DNA of 47,041 nucleotides. Origin: CALRBF01 sp964646465 (GTDB taxonomy: Bacteria > Patescibacteriota > Minisyncoccia > SW-4-49-11). Shown in pieces: positions 1 through 8,961 of this stretch (its first letter is position 1; each line of letters starts with the position of its first letter). A program made the position numbers and the translations under genes. The stretch spans positions 1-47,041 of the forward strand of contig CAZYEN010000024.1 of the NCBI GenBank assembly GCA_964646465.1, in the 5' to 3' direction. The notes beneath the pieces were generated by a model that did no database searches, was not told the DNA's origin, and saw nothing but the letters and a program-made list of their open reading frames with translations.

Positions 1-2843
1 TGGGTAGATATCCATAGTCCTAAATATTGATTTTCTAACTCTAGAATTTGATTTAAATTCTCGGATGTATTAGCTGGGATTGTCTCTAGCTCTAGTTTTG
101 GTGAGGTAGGAACTGTTGCTCCAAAGAGTGAGTTTTGTGGCACTGTACTATTATTCTGAGTAGCTATAGTTTTAATAAAACCAAGAATATTGTCTAAATT
201 ATGAATCAGGATATATCTTGTCTCAAATTCATCTAGGGCTCCGGCCTTTATAAGGGCTTCTAAATTCTTTTTATTCAGTTCCTTAGCTGGTATTCTAGTG
301 ATAAAGTCTTCTAGAGATTTATAGTTTCCATTTGTCTTTCTCTCCGACTCTATATATTCTGCCAAATTACTACTCATATTCTTGACACTACCAAGCCCAT
401 AGAATATATTAGAATCTTTACCTGTAAACTTAGCCTGGCTTATATTGACACTAGGGGGCTTAATAGTTAGTCCTAATTGTCTTGCTTCAGTTATATCTAT
501 GGCAATTCTTGCCATATCTTTAGCATCGCTATTTAGTAAAGCCACCATAAACTGTAATGGGTAATGGGCTTTAAGATAAGCAGTCTGATAAGCTATCATA
601 GCATAGCAAGCCGCATGAGATTTATTAAATCCATAGTCTCCAAAAGGTTCTATTAATTCCCAAAGTTTTTCTCCAATTTCTCTTGATATACCTTGTTTTA
701 CTGTACCTTCAATGATATTAATTTTTTGCTCTTCCATCAGCTCTTTGATCTTCTTACCTACAGCTTTTCTCAAAGTATCAGCTTCGGGTAGTGAAAATCC
801 TGCCACAGCTTGAGAGGCTTGCATTAGCTGCTCTTGGTAAATCATAATCCCGTAGGTGGGCTTCAAAATAGCTTCTAGATTAGGATGTAGGTAGGTTACC
901 TCTTCTTTTTTATGCTTACGGGCAATATAGGTGGGGATAAGCTCCATCGGACCCGGTCTATACAAAGATACCATCGCAATTAAGTCATTGAATTCGGAAG
1001 GCTTTAGTCCAATTAGAGCTTTTTTCATACCTTGGGACTCGAATTGAAAAACCCCGGTGGTCTGTCCCTTTTGGAATAATTTATAGGTTAATTTATCGGT
1101 AGTGTCGAGATTATTGATATCTATTTTAGTCCCAGTCTGAGCTTCTATTAAGTTTAAAGTTAACTCAATCGTAGATAGGTTAGAGAGTCCTAAAAAGTCC
1201 ATTTTGAGTAGCCCTAAATCTTCGATAGCATGCATTTCGTATTGAGTAGTGATGGAAGTCTTTCCTCCAGATTCAGAGATTTGTAGGGGAGTATAATTGG
1301 TGAGTCTTTTTGGAGATATCACCACGGCACAAGCATGAGTAGATGTGTGCCGGATAGACCCTTCTAATTTCTGAGCAGTATCTATAAGAGTTGTTACTTT
1401 TTCCTCTTGTTCATAGCGGCCTCTTAATTCCCTTGAATTTGCTAAAGATTTAGCTATAGTTTTTTGGTCAATTAATTTGGCAATAGAATCACATAAACCA
1501 TAAGAATACCCTAAAGCTCTACCGGTATCTCTGATTGCAGCTTTAGCAGCCATAGTACCAAAAGTACAAATTTGAGCTACATGATCTTGGCCATACTTTT
1601 GAGCTACATAATTCAAAACTAACTCTCTTTTATTATCTTGAAAGTCAATATCTATATCGGGCATAGAAACGCGAGAAGGATTTAGGAACCTTTCGAAAAG
1701 CAACTGAAAGGCTAAAGGGTCAATATCTGTAATTTCTAATAAATAAGCCACTAAGCTACCAGCAGCAGAACCTCTACCTGGCCCTACTAAAACTCCGTTA
1801 TTCTTGGCCCAAGTAATAAAATCTGACACAATTAAAAAGTAGTCAATATACCCAGCGTTTTTGATAACTCCAAACTCATACTCTAGCCTTTCCAAAATCT
1901 CTTTTTTATCCTGTTTAGGATATCTTTTAGTTATACCTTGCTCACATAAATGTCTTAGATAATTTTCATTGTCCAAAACCTCACCATTCTCAAGAGCTGG
2001 AACTTCAAATTTAGGCAATTGAATTTGGTATAATGGAATTTCTACATTACACTGGTCAGTAATAATTCTTGTGTTAGTAAGAGCTTCTTCTGGGATATTA
2101 AGTTCCTGAGATAATTTATACATTTCGTCAGCTGACTTAAGAGAATAGTCTTCTCCTACAAAACTAACCCTGTCAGGATTTTGGATATTAGTTTTATTTT
2201 TAATAGCCAGCATAATATCATGGGCGGTCCTCTGATTTGAATCAAGATACATATTATGAGCGGTCAAAACTAAGGGCAAATTAGATTTATCAGCTAATTT
2301 TATGAGTTCTTCATTGACTTTGATTTGATCGGGAGTGTTTTTAAGCGGTAAAAGTTCTAGATATAAATTCTCTTTGAATATAGATTTGTAAGCCTCTAAC
2401 CAATTTTGTATTTTGTCAGATTTATGCAATATATAATCATCTATTTCAGACTGATAATTACCTGATAAGCAAATTAAATCTTCAGCATATAGTTTTAAAT
2501 TATCAATAGATACAGGTTGATTAGAATTTAACCGAACTAAAGATACAAGTTCAATCAAATTAGTATAACCTTGATATGATTTAGCTAATAAAGTTAAACT
2601 ATAAGGCTTAGAAATATCTCCGTCCAGACTAGATACAGATAAATTTACTCCCAAAATAGGTTTTATATTAGATTTAGTAGCTTTTTCATAGAACTCAATC
2701 GCCCCAAACATATTATTAACATCAGTCAAGGCAATCTCTGCAAAACCTAACTCTTGAGCTTTAGTAATAATATCTCCAATAGAACCGATAGATTCTAGAA
2801 TACTATAATGAGAACGGGTATTAAGATGAACAAATTCCTTCAT
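1..2843 (-). CDS. dnaE: DNA polymerase III subunit alpha, C-terminus beyond window
   Basis: Catalytic subunit of the replicative polymerase. About 947 codons are present; the 3' end is cut by the window edge, against a usual length of roughly 1100-1200 residues. The start MKEFVHLNTRSHYSILES is the typical opening of the N-terminal PHP domain. The motif GPGRGSAAGSLVAY is encoded near 1738-1794 (about residues 350-368). PDIDIDF, which carries two catalytic aspartates of family C polymerases, is encoded at 1641-1661 (about residue 395). The reading frame looks open throughout. It is transcribed divergently from pgl, with an extended -10 at 2868-2876. No proofreading fusion is visible in the part present. 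Confidence 0.96.
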   Translation of the reverse strand, partial: MKEFVHLNTRSHYSILESIGSIGDIITKAQELGFAEIALTDVNNMFGAIEFYEKATKSNIKPILGVNLSVSSLDGDISKPYSLTLLAKSYQGYTNLIELVSLVRLNSNQPVSIDNLKLYAEDLICLSGNYQSEIDDYILHKSDKIQNWLEAYKSIFKENLYLELLPLKNTPDQIKVNEELIKLADKSNLPLVLTAHNMYLDSNQRTAHDIMLAIKNKTNIQNPDRVSFVGEDYSLKSADEMYKLSQELNIPEEALTNTRIITDQCNVEIPLYQIQLPKFEVPALENGEVLDNENYLRHLCEQGITKRYPKQDKKEILERLEYEFGVIKNAGYIDYFLIVSDFITWAKNNGVLVGPGRGSAAGSLVAYLLEITDIDPLAFQLLFERFLNPSRVSMPDIDIDFQDNKRELVLNYVAQKYGQDHVAQICTFGTMAAKAAIRDTGRALGYSYGLCDSIAKLIDQKTIAKSLANSRELRGRYEQEEKVTTLIDTAQKLEGSIRHTSTHACAVVISPKRLTNYTPLQISESGGKTSITTQYEMHAIEDLGLLKMDFLGLSNLSTIELTLNLIEAQTGTKIDINNLDTTDKLTYKLFQKGQTTGVFQFESQGMKKALIGLKPSEFNDLIAMVSLYRPGPMELIPTYIARKHKKEEVTYLHPNLEAILKPTYGIMIYQEQLMQASQAVAGFSLPEADTLRKAVGKKIKELMEEQKINIIEGTVKQGISREIGEKLWELIEPFGDYGFNKSHAACYAMIAYQTAYLKAHYPLQFMVALLNSDAKDMARIAIDITEARQLGLTIKPPSVNISQAKFTGKDSNIFYGLGSVKNMSSNLAEYIESERKTNGNYKSLEDFITRIPAKELNKKNLEALIKAGALDEFETRYILIHNLDNILGFIKTIATQNNSTVPQNSLFGATVPTSPKLELETIPANTSENLNQILELENQYLGLWIST

Positions 2844-2867
2844 ATAATAAAAATTTTCCTTTTATAT

Positions 2868-2876
2868 ATTATAACA
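2868..2876 (-). promoter_or_regulatory. Extended -10 promoter of dnaE
   Basis: TGTTATAAT on the minus strand, 24 nt upstream of the dnaE ATG. No recognisable -35 hexamer lies 17 nt upstream, so the TG extension probably compensates. Confidence 0.6.
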
Positions 2877-3019
2877 TAAAATATAATTATAAATTTTGAA
2901 CTGTGGGGGCGACCTTATGTCGATTGTTTTTTAGCTAAATATATATTGAAATCCACCACCGGCACTGCATGACATCTACTCCAAAGGAGGACATACTTAT
3001 AATTCACAATAATTTTATA

Positions 3020-3028
3020 TGTTATAAT
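3020..3028 (+). promoter_or_regulatory. Extended -10 promoter of pgl
   Basis: TGTTATAAT ends 9 nt before the ATG at 3038. The expected transcript start is then within a few bases of the start codon, which implies a leaderless or nearly leaderless mRNA. It also argues against the in-frame ATG at 2969, which lies upstream of this promoter. Confidence 0.6.
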
Positions 3029-3037
3029 ATACATTAT

Positions 3038-3706
3038 ATGAAACTACATACATTTTATAGTCAACAAGATTGGATTCAGGCTAGTCTAGAGGCTATGGTT
3101 AGTAGTCTCTCTGAGCAGATTAAATTATCTGGAGAGCCTAATTTAGCGGTGTCTGGTGGAAGTACTCCTTTTGATATCTATAGAGAGTTAGCTGATCAAG
3201 ATTTAGATTTCTCTAAGATAGATTTAATTCAAGTAGATGAGAGATATGTGCCAGAGACTTCAGTAGAGTCTAATTGGAGTAGTATAGATAATAGTTTTGA
3301 GGGGGTGGAATTTAGACAAATTGTTAGATTTGAATATTTATCCTCAATTCAAGATACTTTAGACCAAGTTCAGCAACATTTACCTCAGAGATTGGGTTTG
3401 ACTATTCTCGGTATGGGTTTGGATGGGCATTTCGCTTCACTTTTTCCTGACGGGGAGTATTGGGATAAATCAGCATCAGATAAAGCTATTATCACTCAGG
3501 CTCCTGACTATTACCCTACTAGAGATAGATTAAGTCTAAGTCCAGAGTATATCTATAATTCTGAGAAAATCATTATTCTAATCAAAGGTAATGATAAATA
3601 TGATAAGTTGCAAGAGTATATAAAGAATCCAATTGGGATTAAAAATTGGCCTCTAGAGTATTTGTATAATCACTCTAATTTGTCAATCTACACTTATTTA
3701 GAATAA
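3038..3706 (+). CDS. pgl: 6-phosphogluconolactonase (DevB/Pgl type)
   Basis: Hydrolyses 6-phosphogluconolactone in the oxidative pentose phosphate pathway; cytosolic. The 222-residue product has the usual family size. It shows the NagB/Pgl-fold motifs SGGSTP (sugar-phosphate loop), DERYVP followed by SNW, and LGMGLDGHFASLFP (active-site loop). An in-frame ATG at 2969 would add 23 residues with no family similarity and lies upstream of the promoter, so the start at 3038 is preferred. It is divergent from dnaE. No zwf or gnd is present in the window. Confidence 0.9.
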   Translation: MKLHTFYSQQDWIQASLEAMVSSLSEQIKLSGEPNLAVSGGSTPFDIYRELADQDLDFSKIDLIQVDERYVPETSVESNWSSIDNSFEGVEFRQIVRFEYLSSIQDTLDQVQQHLPQRLGLTILGMGLDGHFASLFPDGEYWDKSASDKAIITQAPDYYPTRDRLSLSPEYIYNSEKIIILIKGNDKYDKLQEYIKNPIGIKNWPLEYLYNHSNLSIYTYLE

Positions 3707-3708
3707 TT

Positions 3709-3717
3709 TGATATAAT
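3709..3717 (+). promoter_or_regulatory. Extended -10 upstream of permease
   Basis: TGATATAAT lies 24 nt before the ATG at 3742, just after the pgl stop codon. It suggests the permease has its own promoter. Confidence 0.5.
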
Positions 3718-3741
3718 AAAAATATAAAAAACATATAATTA

Positions 3742-4887
3742 ATGACAAAAAAAGCTGAAAAATATCAATTTATAAAAGCAATATTTGTTTTAATAGGCAC
3801 TACTATTGGAGCTGGAATTTTAGCTATTCCATATAGTATATATCATGCTGGATATTGGGTTGGTATACTTTATTTAATAATATTGGGGCTAATGACTACT
3901 TTTCTAAACTTGATGTTAGGTGAAATTGTTTTAAGGACTAAAAAAAATCTACAAATTCCAGAAATAATTAAATTATATTTAGGTAAAAAGGGATATATAG
4001 TATCTTTACTAGCAATGTTTATTATTATTTATGGAGCTATGACTGCATATATTCAGGCTGCTGGAGAAATTATGAATATTTTAATCCCAGCCAATTCACT
4101 AAGCTGGTCTATTGTTTTTTTTGTAATCAGTACATATTTTATTATTAAAGGGTTGAAATTTATTAGCAAGTGGGAAGTTCTTTTTGTTGTTAGTATGTTT
4201 TTGATTGTCTCTACTCTTTGGATGAAGTCTATTTATATGGAAAGTATAGACTGGTATCAATTTAGATTAAATCCAATTACTAGTTTTAGTGAAATTATTC
4301 AACCTTATGGAATAATTTTATTTTCCTATTTTGGGGTAATTGCAATTCCGCATATGAAGATTATTTTATCTAGAAAAAATTATAATCAAATGCAAGCAGC
4401 TATACATATCAGTAATTCTATTATAATTTTAGTTTATAGTATTTTTGTTTCATTGGTAATAGGAGTTGCAGGAACACAAATAGAACCTTTGTCTATAATT
4501 ACACTTGGTAATAAATTAGGATCTCAAACCCTTATAATCATTTCTATTTTTGCTTTATTTGCAATGATAAGTACTTTTATCTCTATGGGGTTATCAATGA
4601 TCAAATCTTATATTTATTTTGGTAAAATGAAATCAAGTATAGCTATTATTTTGACAACTTTTCCACCAATGGCTTTTTTGTTGTTTGATTTGGTTAAATT
4701 TAATATAATTATTCAATATGCTGGGGGAATTGGAGTTAGTATTATTGCAATTTTGATAATATTAACTTTCTGGAAAGCAAAAAGTGAGGGAGAAGTTTTA
4801 CCAGCCTATAGTTTAGGCCACTTAAAATGGGTAGGAATTGTGATGATTATTATATTCTCGTTTGGAGCTCTTAGTTTATTTCTCTAA
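3742..4887 (+). CDS. Amino acid permease (aromatic/AAAP-like, APC superfamily)
   Basis: Integral membrane transporter of 381 residues with about 11 hydrophobic segments. The first helix carries GTTIGAGILAIPYSIYHAG, the glycine-rich unwound TM1 motif of tryptophan/tyrosine permeases and related AAAP carriers, where substrate and cation bind. The substrate cannot be read from sequence. An organism with few biosynthetic genes would depend on such importers. The 3' end overlaps the convergent uvrB by 12 nt, so the two genes share their termination region. Confidence 0.82.
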   Translation: MTKKAEKYQFIKAIFVLIGTTIGAGILAIPYSIYHAGYWVGILYLIILGLMTTFLNLMLGEIVLRTKKNLQIPEIIKLYLGKKGYIVSLLAMFIIIYGAMTAYIQAAGEIMNILIPANSLSWSIVFFVISTYFIIKGLKFISKWEVLFVVSMFLIVSTLWMKSIYMESIDWYQFRLNPITSFSEIIQPYGIILFSYFGVIAIPHMKIILSRKNYNQMQAAIHISNSIIILVYSIFVSLVIGVAGTQIEPLSIITLGNKLGSQTLIIISIFALFAMISTFISMGLSMIKSYIYFGKMKSSIAIILTTFPPMAFLLFDLVKFNIIIQYAGGIGVSIIAILIILTFWKAKSEGEVLPAYSLGHLKWVGIVMIIIFSFGALSLFL

Positions 4888-6909
4888 AGCCTTAATTAGA
4901 GCAATTTCATCTCTTAAGTCTTTTGCTCTTTCAAAATCTAATTCCTGAGCTGCCTTCCCCATTTGTTTGGTTAGTTCTTCTATCATAAATTCTCTCTCTG
5001 AGATATCCAGGGCTGCAACTTTTTGTTCTTGGAGTTCCTTTTTCTTATCTTTAACAATACTAGACCTTATATCTTTTTTGATACCTTCGGGAATAATATT
5101 ATGCTTAATATTATAGGTTGTTTGAATATCTCGTCTACGGTCAGTCTCAGCAATAGATTTTTCAATTGATTTAGTAATCTTATTAGCATATAAAATTACC
5201 TTTCCATTCTTATGTCTAGCGGCTCGTCCAATAGTTTGAATTAGTGAGGTTTCATTTCGCAAAAACCCTTCTTTATCGGCATCTAATATAGCTACTAGAG
5301 AAACTTCTGGTAAATCTAACCCTTCTCTTAAAAGGTTAATTCCAACTAAAACATCAAATTCACCTTGTCGTAATTTGGTTAATATTTCTGGCCTATCTAA
5401 AGTATCAATATCCGAGTGTAAATATTCAGTTTTAATACCCTTTTCTTTTAAGAAATCAGCAATATCTTCAGCCATTCTTTTAGTCAAAGTTAAAATTAGA
5501 ACTCTCTCATCTTTAGTAATAATATTGCCAATCTCATCAATTACATCCTGAACCTGATTATCCGTAGGGCGAATTTCAATTATCGGCTCAAGCAAACCAG
5601 TAGGGCGAATAATTTGCTCAGCAATTCCCTCTGGCAACTCTTTAATACTTTGTAAATCCTGAATAGAATGAATCTGATTGTCTGTAGAGTTAGCTAATTC
5701 ATATTCACTAGGAGTAGCCGAGACATAGACTATATGTGGAATTTTAGCTTCAAACTCATAGAATTTAAGTGGTCTATTGTCAGCGGCTGATGGTAATCTA
5801 AATCCAAAGTCGATAAGATTTTTTTTCCGAGCAGCATCTCCATTATGCATCCCACGAATTTGAGGCAGGGTAATATGGGACTCATCAACTAGAGTTAGAA
5901 ATTCATTATCAGCTTCTAGAAAATAATCAATCAAAGTATAAGGAGGCTCTCCTGGAGTTCGTCCAGTTAGGTATCTAGAATAATTCTCAATACCTTTAGT
6001 AAATCCAACTTCAGATAGCATTTCAATATCATAATTTACTCTTTCCTCAATTCTCTGAGCCTCTACTAACTTATTATATTTCTTAAAAAACTTTACTCGC
6101 TCAGACATCTCATCCTTAATCAAAGGAATCATATTATCGACTTTACTTCGTGTAGAAATCCAATGTGTTGCAGGGAAAACTCTATAACCATCCATATATT
6201 TAGCCGGTAATTGTTCTAGAATTGAATCCTGATATTCATTATAGCTTATAGTCTCAATAGTATCTCCCCAAAAACTAATTTTGACTAGTCTTTTTTCTCC
6301 GGGTTCATGAATTTCCACCACATCACCTTTAATTCTGAAGCATCCTGGCTTGAAATCTATATCATTACGACTATATTGAATCGCAATTAAAGATCGCACA
6401 AAATCATCTCTTAAAATTTTCTGTCCCACCTCTACTATTAAAGATAAATTTCCATAATCTTCCGGAGACCCGATACCATAAATACAAGATACTGATGAAA
6501 TTATAATTGTATCAGGGTTAGATAAAAGACTTTGAGTGGCGGCATGCCTTAATCTTTCCACTTGAGCATTAGTCATAGACTCCTTTTCAATATAAGTGTC
6601 TGATGAGGGGAGATAGCTCTCCGGCTGATAATAATCATAGTAAGAGACAAAATAATGGACATTATTCTCTGGAAAAAAATCTCTAAACTCCTGATATAAT
6701 TGAGCAGCTAATGTTTTATTGTGAGAAATAATCAAGGTAGGCTTTTGATATTTTTCAATCAAATGAGCCATAGTAAAAGTTTTACCAGAACCTGTCACGC
6801 CTAGTAAAGTTTGATGAGTTTCTCCTTGAGATAATCCTTTACTTAGCTTCTCAATTGCTTTAGGTTGGTCTCCTTTGGGTTTGTAGTGAGATGATATCTT
6901 AAACTTCAT
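4876..6909 (-). CDS. uvrB: Excinuclease ABC subunit B
   Basis: DNA helicase-like damage-verification subunit of nucleotide excision repair; it partners UvrA and UvrC, which are not in the window. At 677 residues it has full family length. Visible features in order: Walker A GVTGSGKTFT near residue 39; the beta-hairpin region YYDYYQPESYLP near residue 90; helicase motif DESHI; VYVSATPSEYE; the C-terminal helicase motif QTIGRAARH; and a UVR domain at the C-terminus (about residues 640-675) for UvrC contact. The start codon lies only 9 nt after an extended -10, so the mRNA is probably almost leaderless. Confidence 0.98.
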   Translation of the reverse strand: MKFKISSHYKPKGDQPKAIEKLSKGLSQGETHQTLLGVTGSGKTFTMAHLIEKYQKPTLIISHNKTLAAQLYQEFRDFFPENNVHYFVSYYDYYQPESYLPSSDTYIEKESMTNAQVERLRHAATQSLLSNPDTIIISSVSCIYGIGSPEDYGNLSLIVEVGQKILRDDFVRSLIAIQYSRNDIDFKPGCFRIKGDVVEIHEPGEKRLVKISFWGDTIETISYNEYQDSILEQLPAKYMDGYRVFPATHWISTRSKVDNMIPLIKDEMSERVKFFKKYNKLVEAQRIEERVNYDIEMLSEVGFTKGIENYSRYLTGRTPGEPPYTLIDYFLEADNEFLTLVDESHITLPQIRGMHNGDAARKKNLIDFGFRLPSAADNRPLKFYEFEAKIPHIVYVSATPSEYELANSTDNQIHSIQDLQSIKELPEGIAEQIIRPTGLLEPIIEIRPTDNQVQDVIDEIGNIITKDERVLILTLTKRMAEDIADFLKEKGIKTEYLHSDIDTLDRPEILTKLRQGEFDVLVGINLLREGLDLPEVSLVAILDADKEGFLRNETSLIQTIGRAARHKNGKVILYANKITKSIEKSIAETDRRRDIQTTYNIKHNIIPEGIKKDIRSSIVKDKKKELQEQKVAALDISEREFMIEELTKQMGKAAQELDFERAKDLRDEIALIKALEK

Positions 6910-6918
6910 ATAAGTTAT

Positions 6919-6927
6919 ATTATAGCA
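6919..6927 (-). promoter_or_regulatory. Extended -10 promoter of uvrB
   Basis: TGCTATAAT on the minus strand, 9 nt upstream of the ATG. No -35-like hexamer is seen at the proper distance, and no SOS box-like palindrome was noticed. Confidence 0.6.
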
Positions 6928-7036
6928 TAAAAATAATTATAAATGGTAAATTGTGAATTATTAATTTGCTAAAAGATAGATTATATGGTATATAAAATAA
7001 GTATTTTCACCCTGTCGCAATTAGACGGTTAATTCA

Positions 7037-7270
7037 TTGACTAATACAGAAAAGACTAAAAAAGCCTTATCAAATATTAGGGAAGCAGCTAACGGCCTTT
7101 CCGATATAGACGAACAAACCAGAGGTTGGATTATTAGAGAAATATTAAGAGATCAAAATATTCCAATGCTAAACTTAGCAACTCCGGTTATATTAAGTTT
7201 AGCAAGCTCTAAAAATCTAGCTCTCATCGCTAAAACAGTAGATAAGATGCTTTTAGATTTAATATTCTAA
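7037..7270 (+). CDS. Small hypothetical protein
   Basis: 77-residue protein, not recognised. It opens with TTG; no better ATG is available without losing the conserved-looking N-terminal helix. The first half is charged and helical (KTKKALSNIREAANGLSDID), and the second half is amphipathic and leucine-rich with no signal peptide. It stands alone between uvrB and a response regulator gene and is closed by a hairpin terminator at 7285-7314. Its own promoter, terminator and good codon structure support a real gene, but no function can be proposed. Confidence 0.6.
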   Translation: MTNTEKTKKALSNIREAANGLSDIDEQTRGWIIREILRDQNIPMLNLATPVILSLASSKNLALIAKTVDKMLLDLIF

Positions 7271-7284
7271 CCTTAGAACAGCAC

Positions 7285-7314
7285 AAAAAGCCTTCCAAAT
7301 ATAAGGGGCTTTTT
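7285..7314 (+). terminator. Rho-independent terminator
   Basis: AAAAAGCC pairs with GGCTTTTT across a loop of about 13 nt, followed by a T-run. It lies directly after the 77-residue gene and before the response regulator promoter. Confidence 0.75.
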
Positions 7315-7370
7315 ACTATGAATAATTTCATATTCGACAAACATCAAATATAGTATTTTTTGACAAAATA

Positions 7371-7379
7371 TGGTATAAT
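7371..7379 (+). promoter_or_regulatory. Extended -10 upstream of response regulator
   Basis: TGGTATAAT, 25 nt before the ATG at 7405. The nearby TTGACA at 7360-7365 is only 8 nt away and cannot serve as the -35 for this -10. Confidence 0.5.
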
Positions 7380-7404
7380 AATTTTAATAATAAATTAATA
7401 TATT

Positions 7405-7788
7405 ATGCTAGAACAAAATAAAAAAGCATTGCTAATTATAGAGGACGATATTTTTGTCCGAGAATTGGTAAGTATGAAGTTAAGAGAAGCTAAATATAAA
7501 GTTACTGAGTCTTCAGATGGACAAGATGGTCTTGATAAACTACTCGCTGGAGAATATAATATAGTATTATTGGATTTAATGATACCAAATAAAACAGGAC
7601 TAAATATATTATCCGAGTTTAATAATAAAAAGTCTTCTAATTACAACCCTAAAATTATTGTTATGAGTAATTTGAGTGAACAAGATAAAATTACTGAATG
7701 CATAAGATTAGGAGCAGTTGATTATATTGTAAAATCACATTATTCTCCTACTGAAATAGTCTCCAAGATCAACAAGTTAACTCAATAA
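7405..7788 (+). CDS. Stand-alone CheY-like response regulator receiver
   Basis: A single receiver domain of 127 residues without an output domain. The acidic pocket (E13, D14, D15), the phosphoacceptor D57 in LLDLMIP, the switch S88 and the conserved K110 are all in place, so it should be phosphorylatable. No histidine kinase is encoded in the window. It sits 4 nt upstream of the DUF3048 gene and is probably cotranscribed with it, which suggests a signalling link to the cell envelope. The output partner is unknown. Confidence 0.88.
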   Translation: MLEQNKKALLIIEDDIFVRELVSMKLREAKYKVTESSDGQDGLDKLLAGEYNIVLLDLMIPNKTGLNILSEFNNKKSSNYNPKIIVMSNLSEQDKITECIRLGAVDYIVKSHYSPTEIVSKINKLTQ

Positions 7789-7792
7789 ATAT

Positions 7793-8932
7793 ATGAAAAA
7801 CTTTTTAAAAAGATGGTCTACTCTCACTAAAAAAGAACAGTATATAGTTATGGGGATAGCTTTAGTTATAATTAGTACTATTGGAATATTAACATATGCT
7901 TTTAGTAGTATTGGGGACAATAAAGAAGAATCTAAATCTGAATTACAAGAAGATAAAGAAATAACTTCTTCTGACTCTGCATTAGAACCTAGCGAAGAGA
8001 AAATTACTAATGCCAGCCCCCTTACAGGATTGCAATGTGATAATTATAAACAAAGACCAATTGCAGTTATGATGGCAGGAGATGCTGTGGCTAGGCCTCT
8101 ATCAGGATTGAGTCAAGCTGAGATTGTAGTCGAAATGCCAGTAATTACCGGTAGTGTAACTAGATTGATGGGGGTTTATGTGTGTAATTTACCTGATGAA
8201 GTAGGGTCAATTCGAAGCGCTAGACATGATTATATTAGCTTAGTTAGAGGTTGGGATGCAATTTATGTTCATTGGGGAGGGTCATCTTTTGCCTTAGATG
8301 AACTAAAGACAGGTAAGAGATATACTGGAGAAGATTTAGGTAAAATACCAGATATTGATGCTATTTCATCCAGCGGCCCTTTCTTTAGAAAAAGTACAGT
8401 GCCAGCTCCACATAACGGATTTGCTTCCTTGTCAAAAGTTATTGATTTAGCCAAAAAAAGAGAATATGCTCTAGAGAGTAATCTAGAAGGATATAAATTC
8501 CAAAGTAAAAAAACCATTGAAAATGAAACTAAAGATGCTAAAAAAGCTAAATTATATGTAGGGTTTGGAGGAGTGTTTGCTACTAGCTGGGAATATAATA
8601 AAGATGACAATACTTATACTAGATATTGGGCCGGACAAAAAGATGTAGATAGGGGAAATAAAGACTCCGAGATTAAAGCCAAAAATATTGTAGTAATGAG
8701 AGCTTCATCTAGACAAATTGAAGGTCAATATAATGAGGTTACCATTTATGGAGAAGGAGAAGGAAAAGTGTATCACAACGGACAAGAGAAAAATATAACT
8801 TGGAAGAAAACAGGATTCAAAGATACATTGAGATTTTATGGGAATGATGAGGAAGAAATATTATTAGTGCCGGGCCAGACTTTTATTCAGGTTATAGAAC
8901 CTGGTCAAAATTTAAAATGGGAGCTAAATTAA
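7793..8932 (+). CDS. DUF3048 (YerB-like) membrane-anchored protein
   Basis: 379 residues. After a short basic N-terminus there is one transmembrane segment (about 19-38), then an acidic Ser/Glu-rich linker (about 40-75), then the DUF3048 domain to the end. Domain hallmarks are PLTG near the start, RPIAVM, GSVTRLMGVY, and GSIRSARHDYI followed by the WDAIYVHWGGS segment. The protein should be outside the cytoplasmic membrane, tethered by its N-terminus. The biochemical role of DUF3048 is not established; cell-wall association is suspected from Firmicutes relatives. Confidence 0.85.
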   Translation: MKNFLKRWSTLTKKEQYIVMGIALVIISTIGILTYAFSSIGDNKEESKSELQEDKEITSSDSALEPSEEKITNASPLTGLQCDNYKQRPIAVMMAGDAVARPLSGLSQAEIVVEMPVITGSVTRLMGVYVCNLPDEVGSIRSARHDYISLVRGWDAIYVHWGGSSFALDELKTGKRYTGEDLGKIPDIDAISSSGPFFRKSTVPAPHNGFASLSKVIDLAKKREYALESNLEGYKFQSKKTIENETKDAKKAKLYVGFGGVFATSWEYNKDDNTYTRYWAGQKDVDRGNKDSEIKAKNIVVMRASSRQIEGQYNEVTIYGEGEGKVYHNGQEKNITWKKTGFKDTLRFYGNDEEEILLVPGQTFIQVIEPGQNLKWELN

Positions 8933-8961
8933 TTTATGTTCTCTCTTATACATAAGCCTGT

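Noticed and set aside
2890..2990. CGAC/GTCG hairpin with T-run between dnaE and pgl
   Set aside because: Lies between divergent genes where no transcript needs to end, and the stem is only 4 bp; left unassigned.
7360..7379. TTGACA at 7360 as -35 of the response regulator promoter
   Set aside because: Spacer to TATAAT is 8 nt, far too short.
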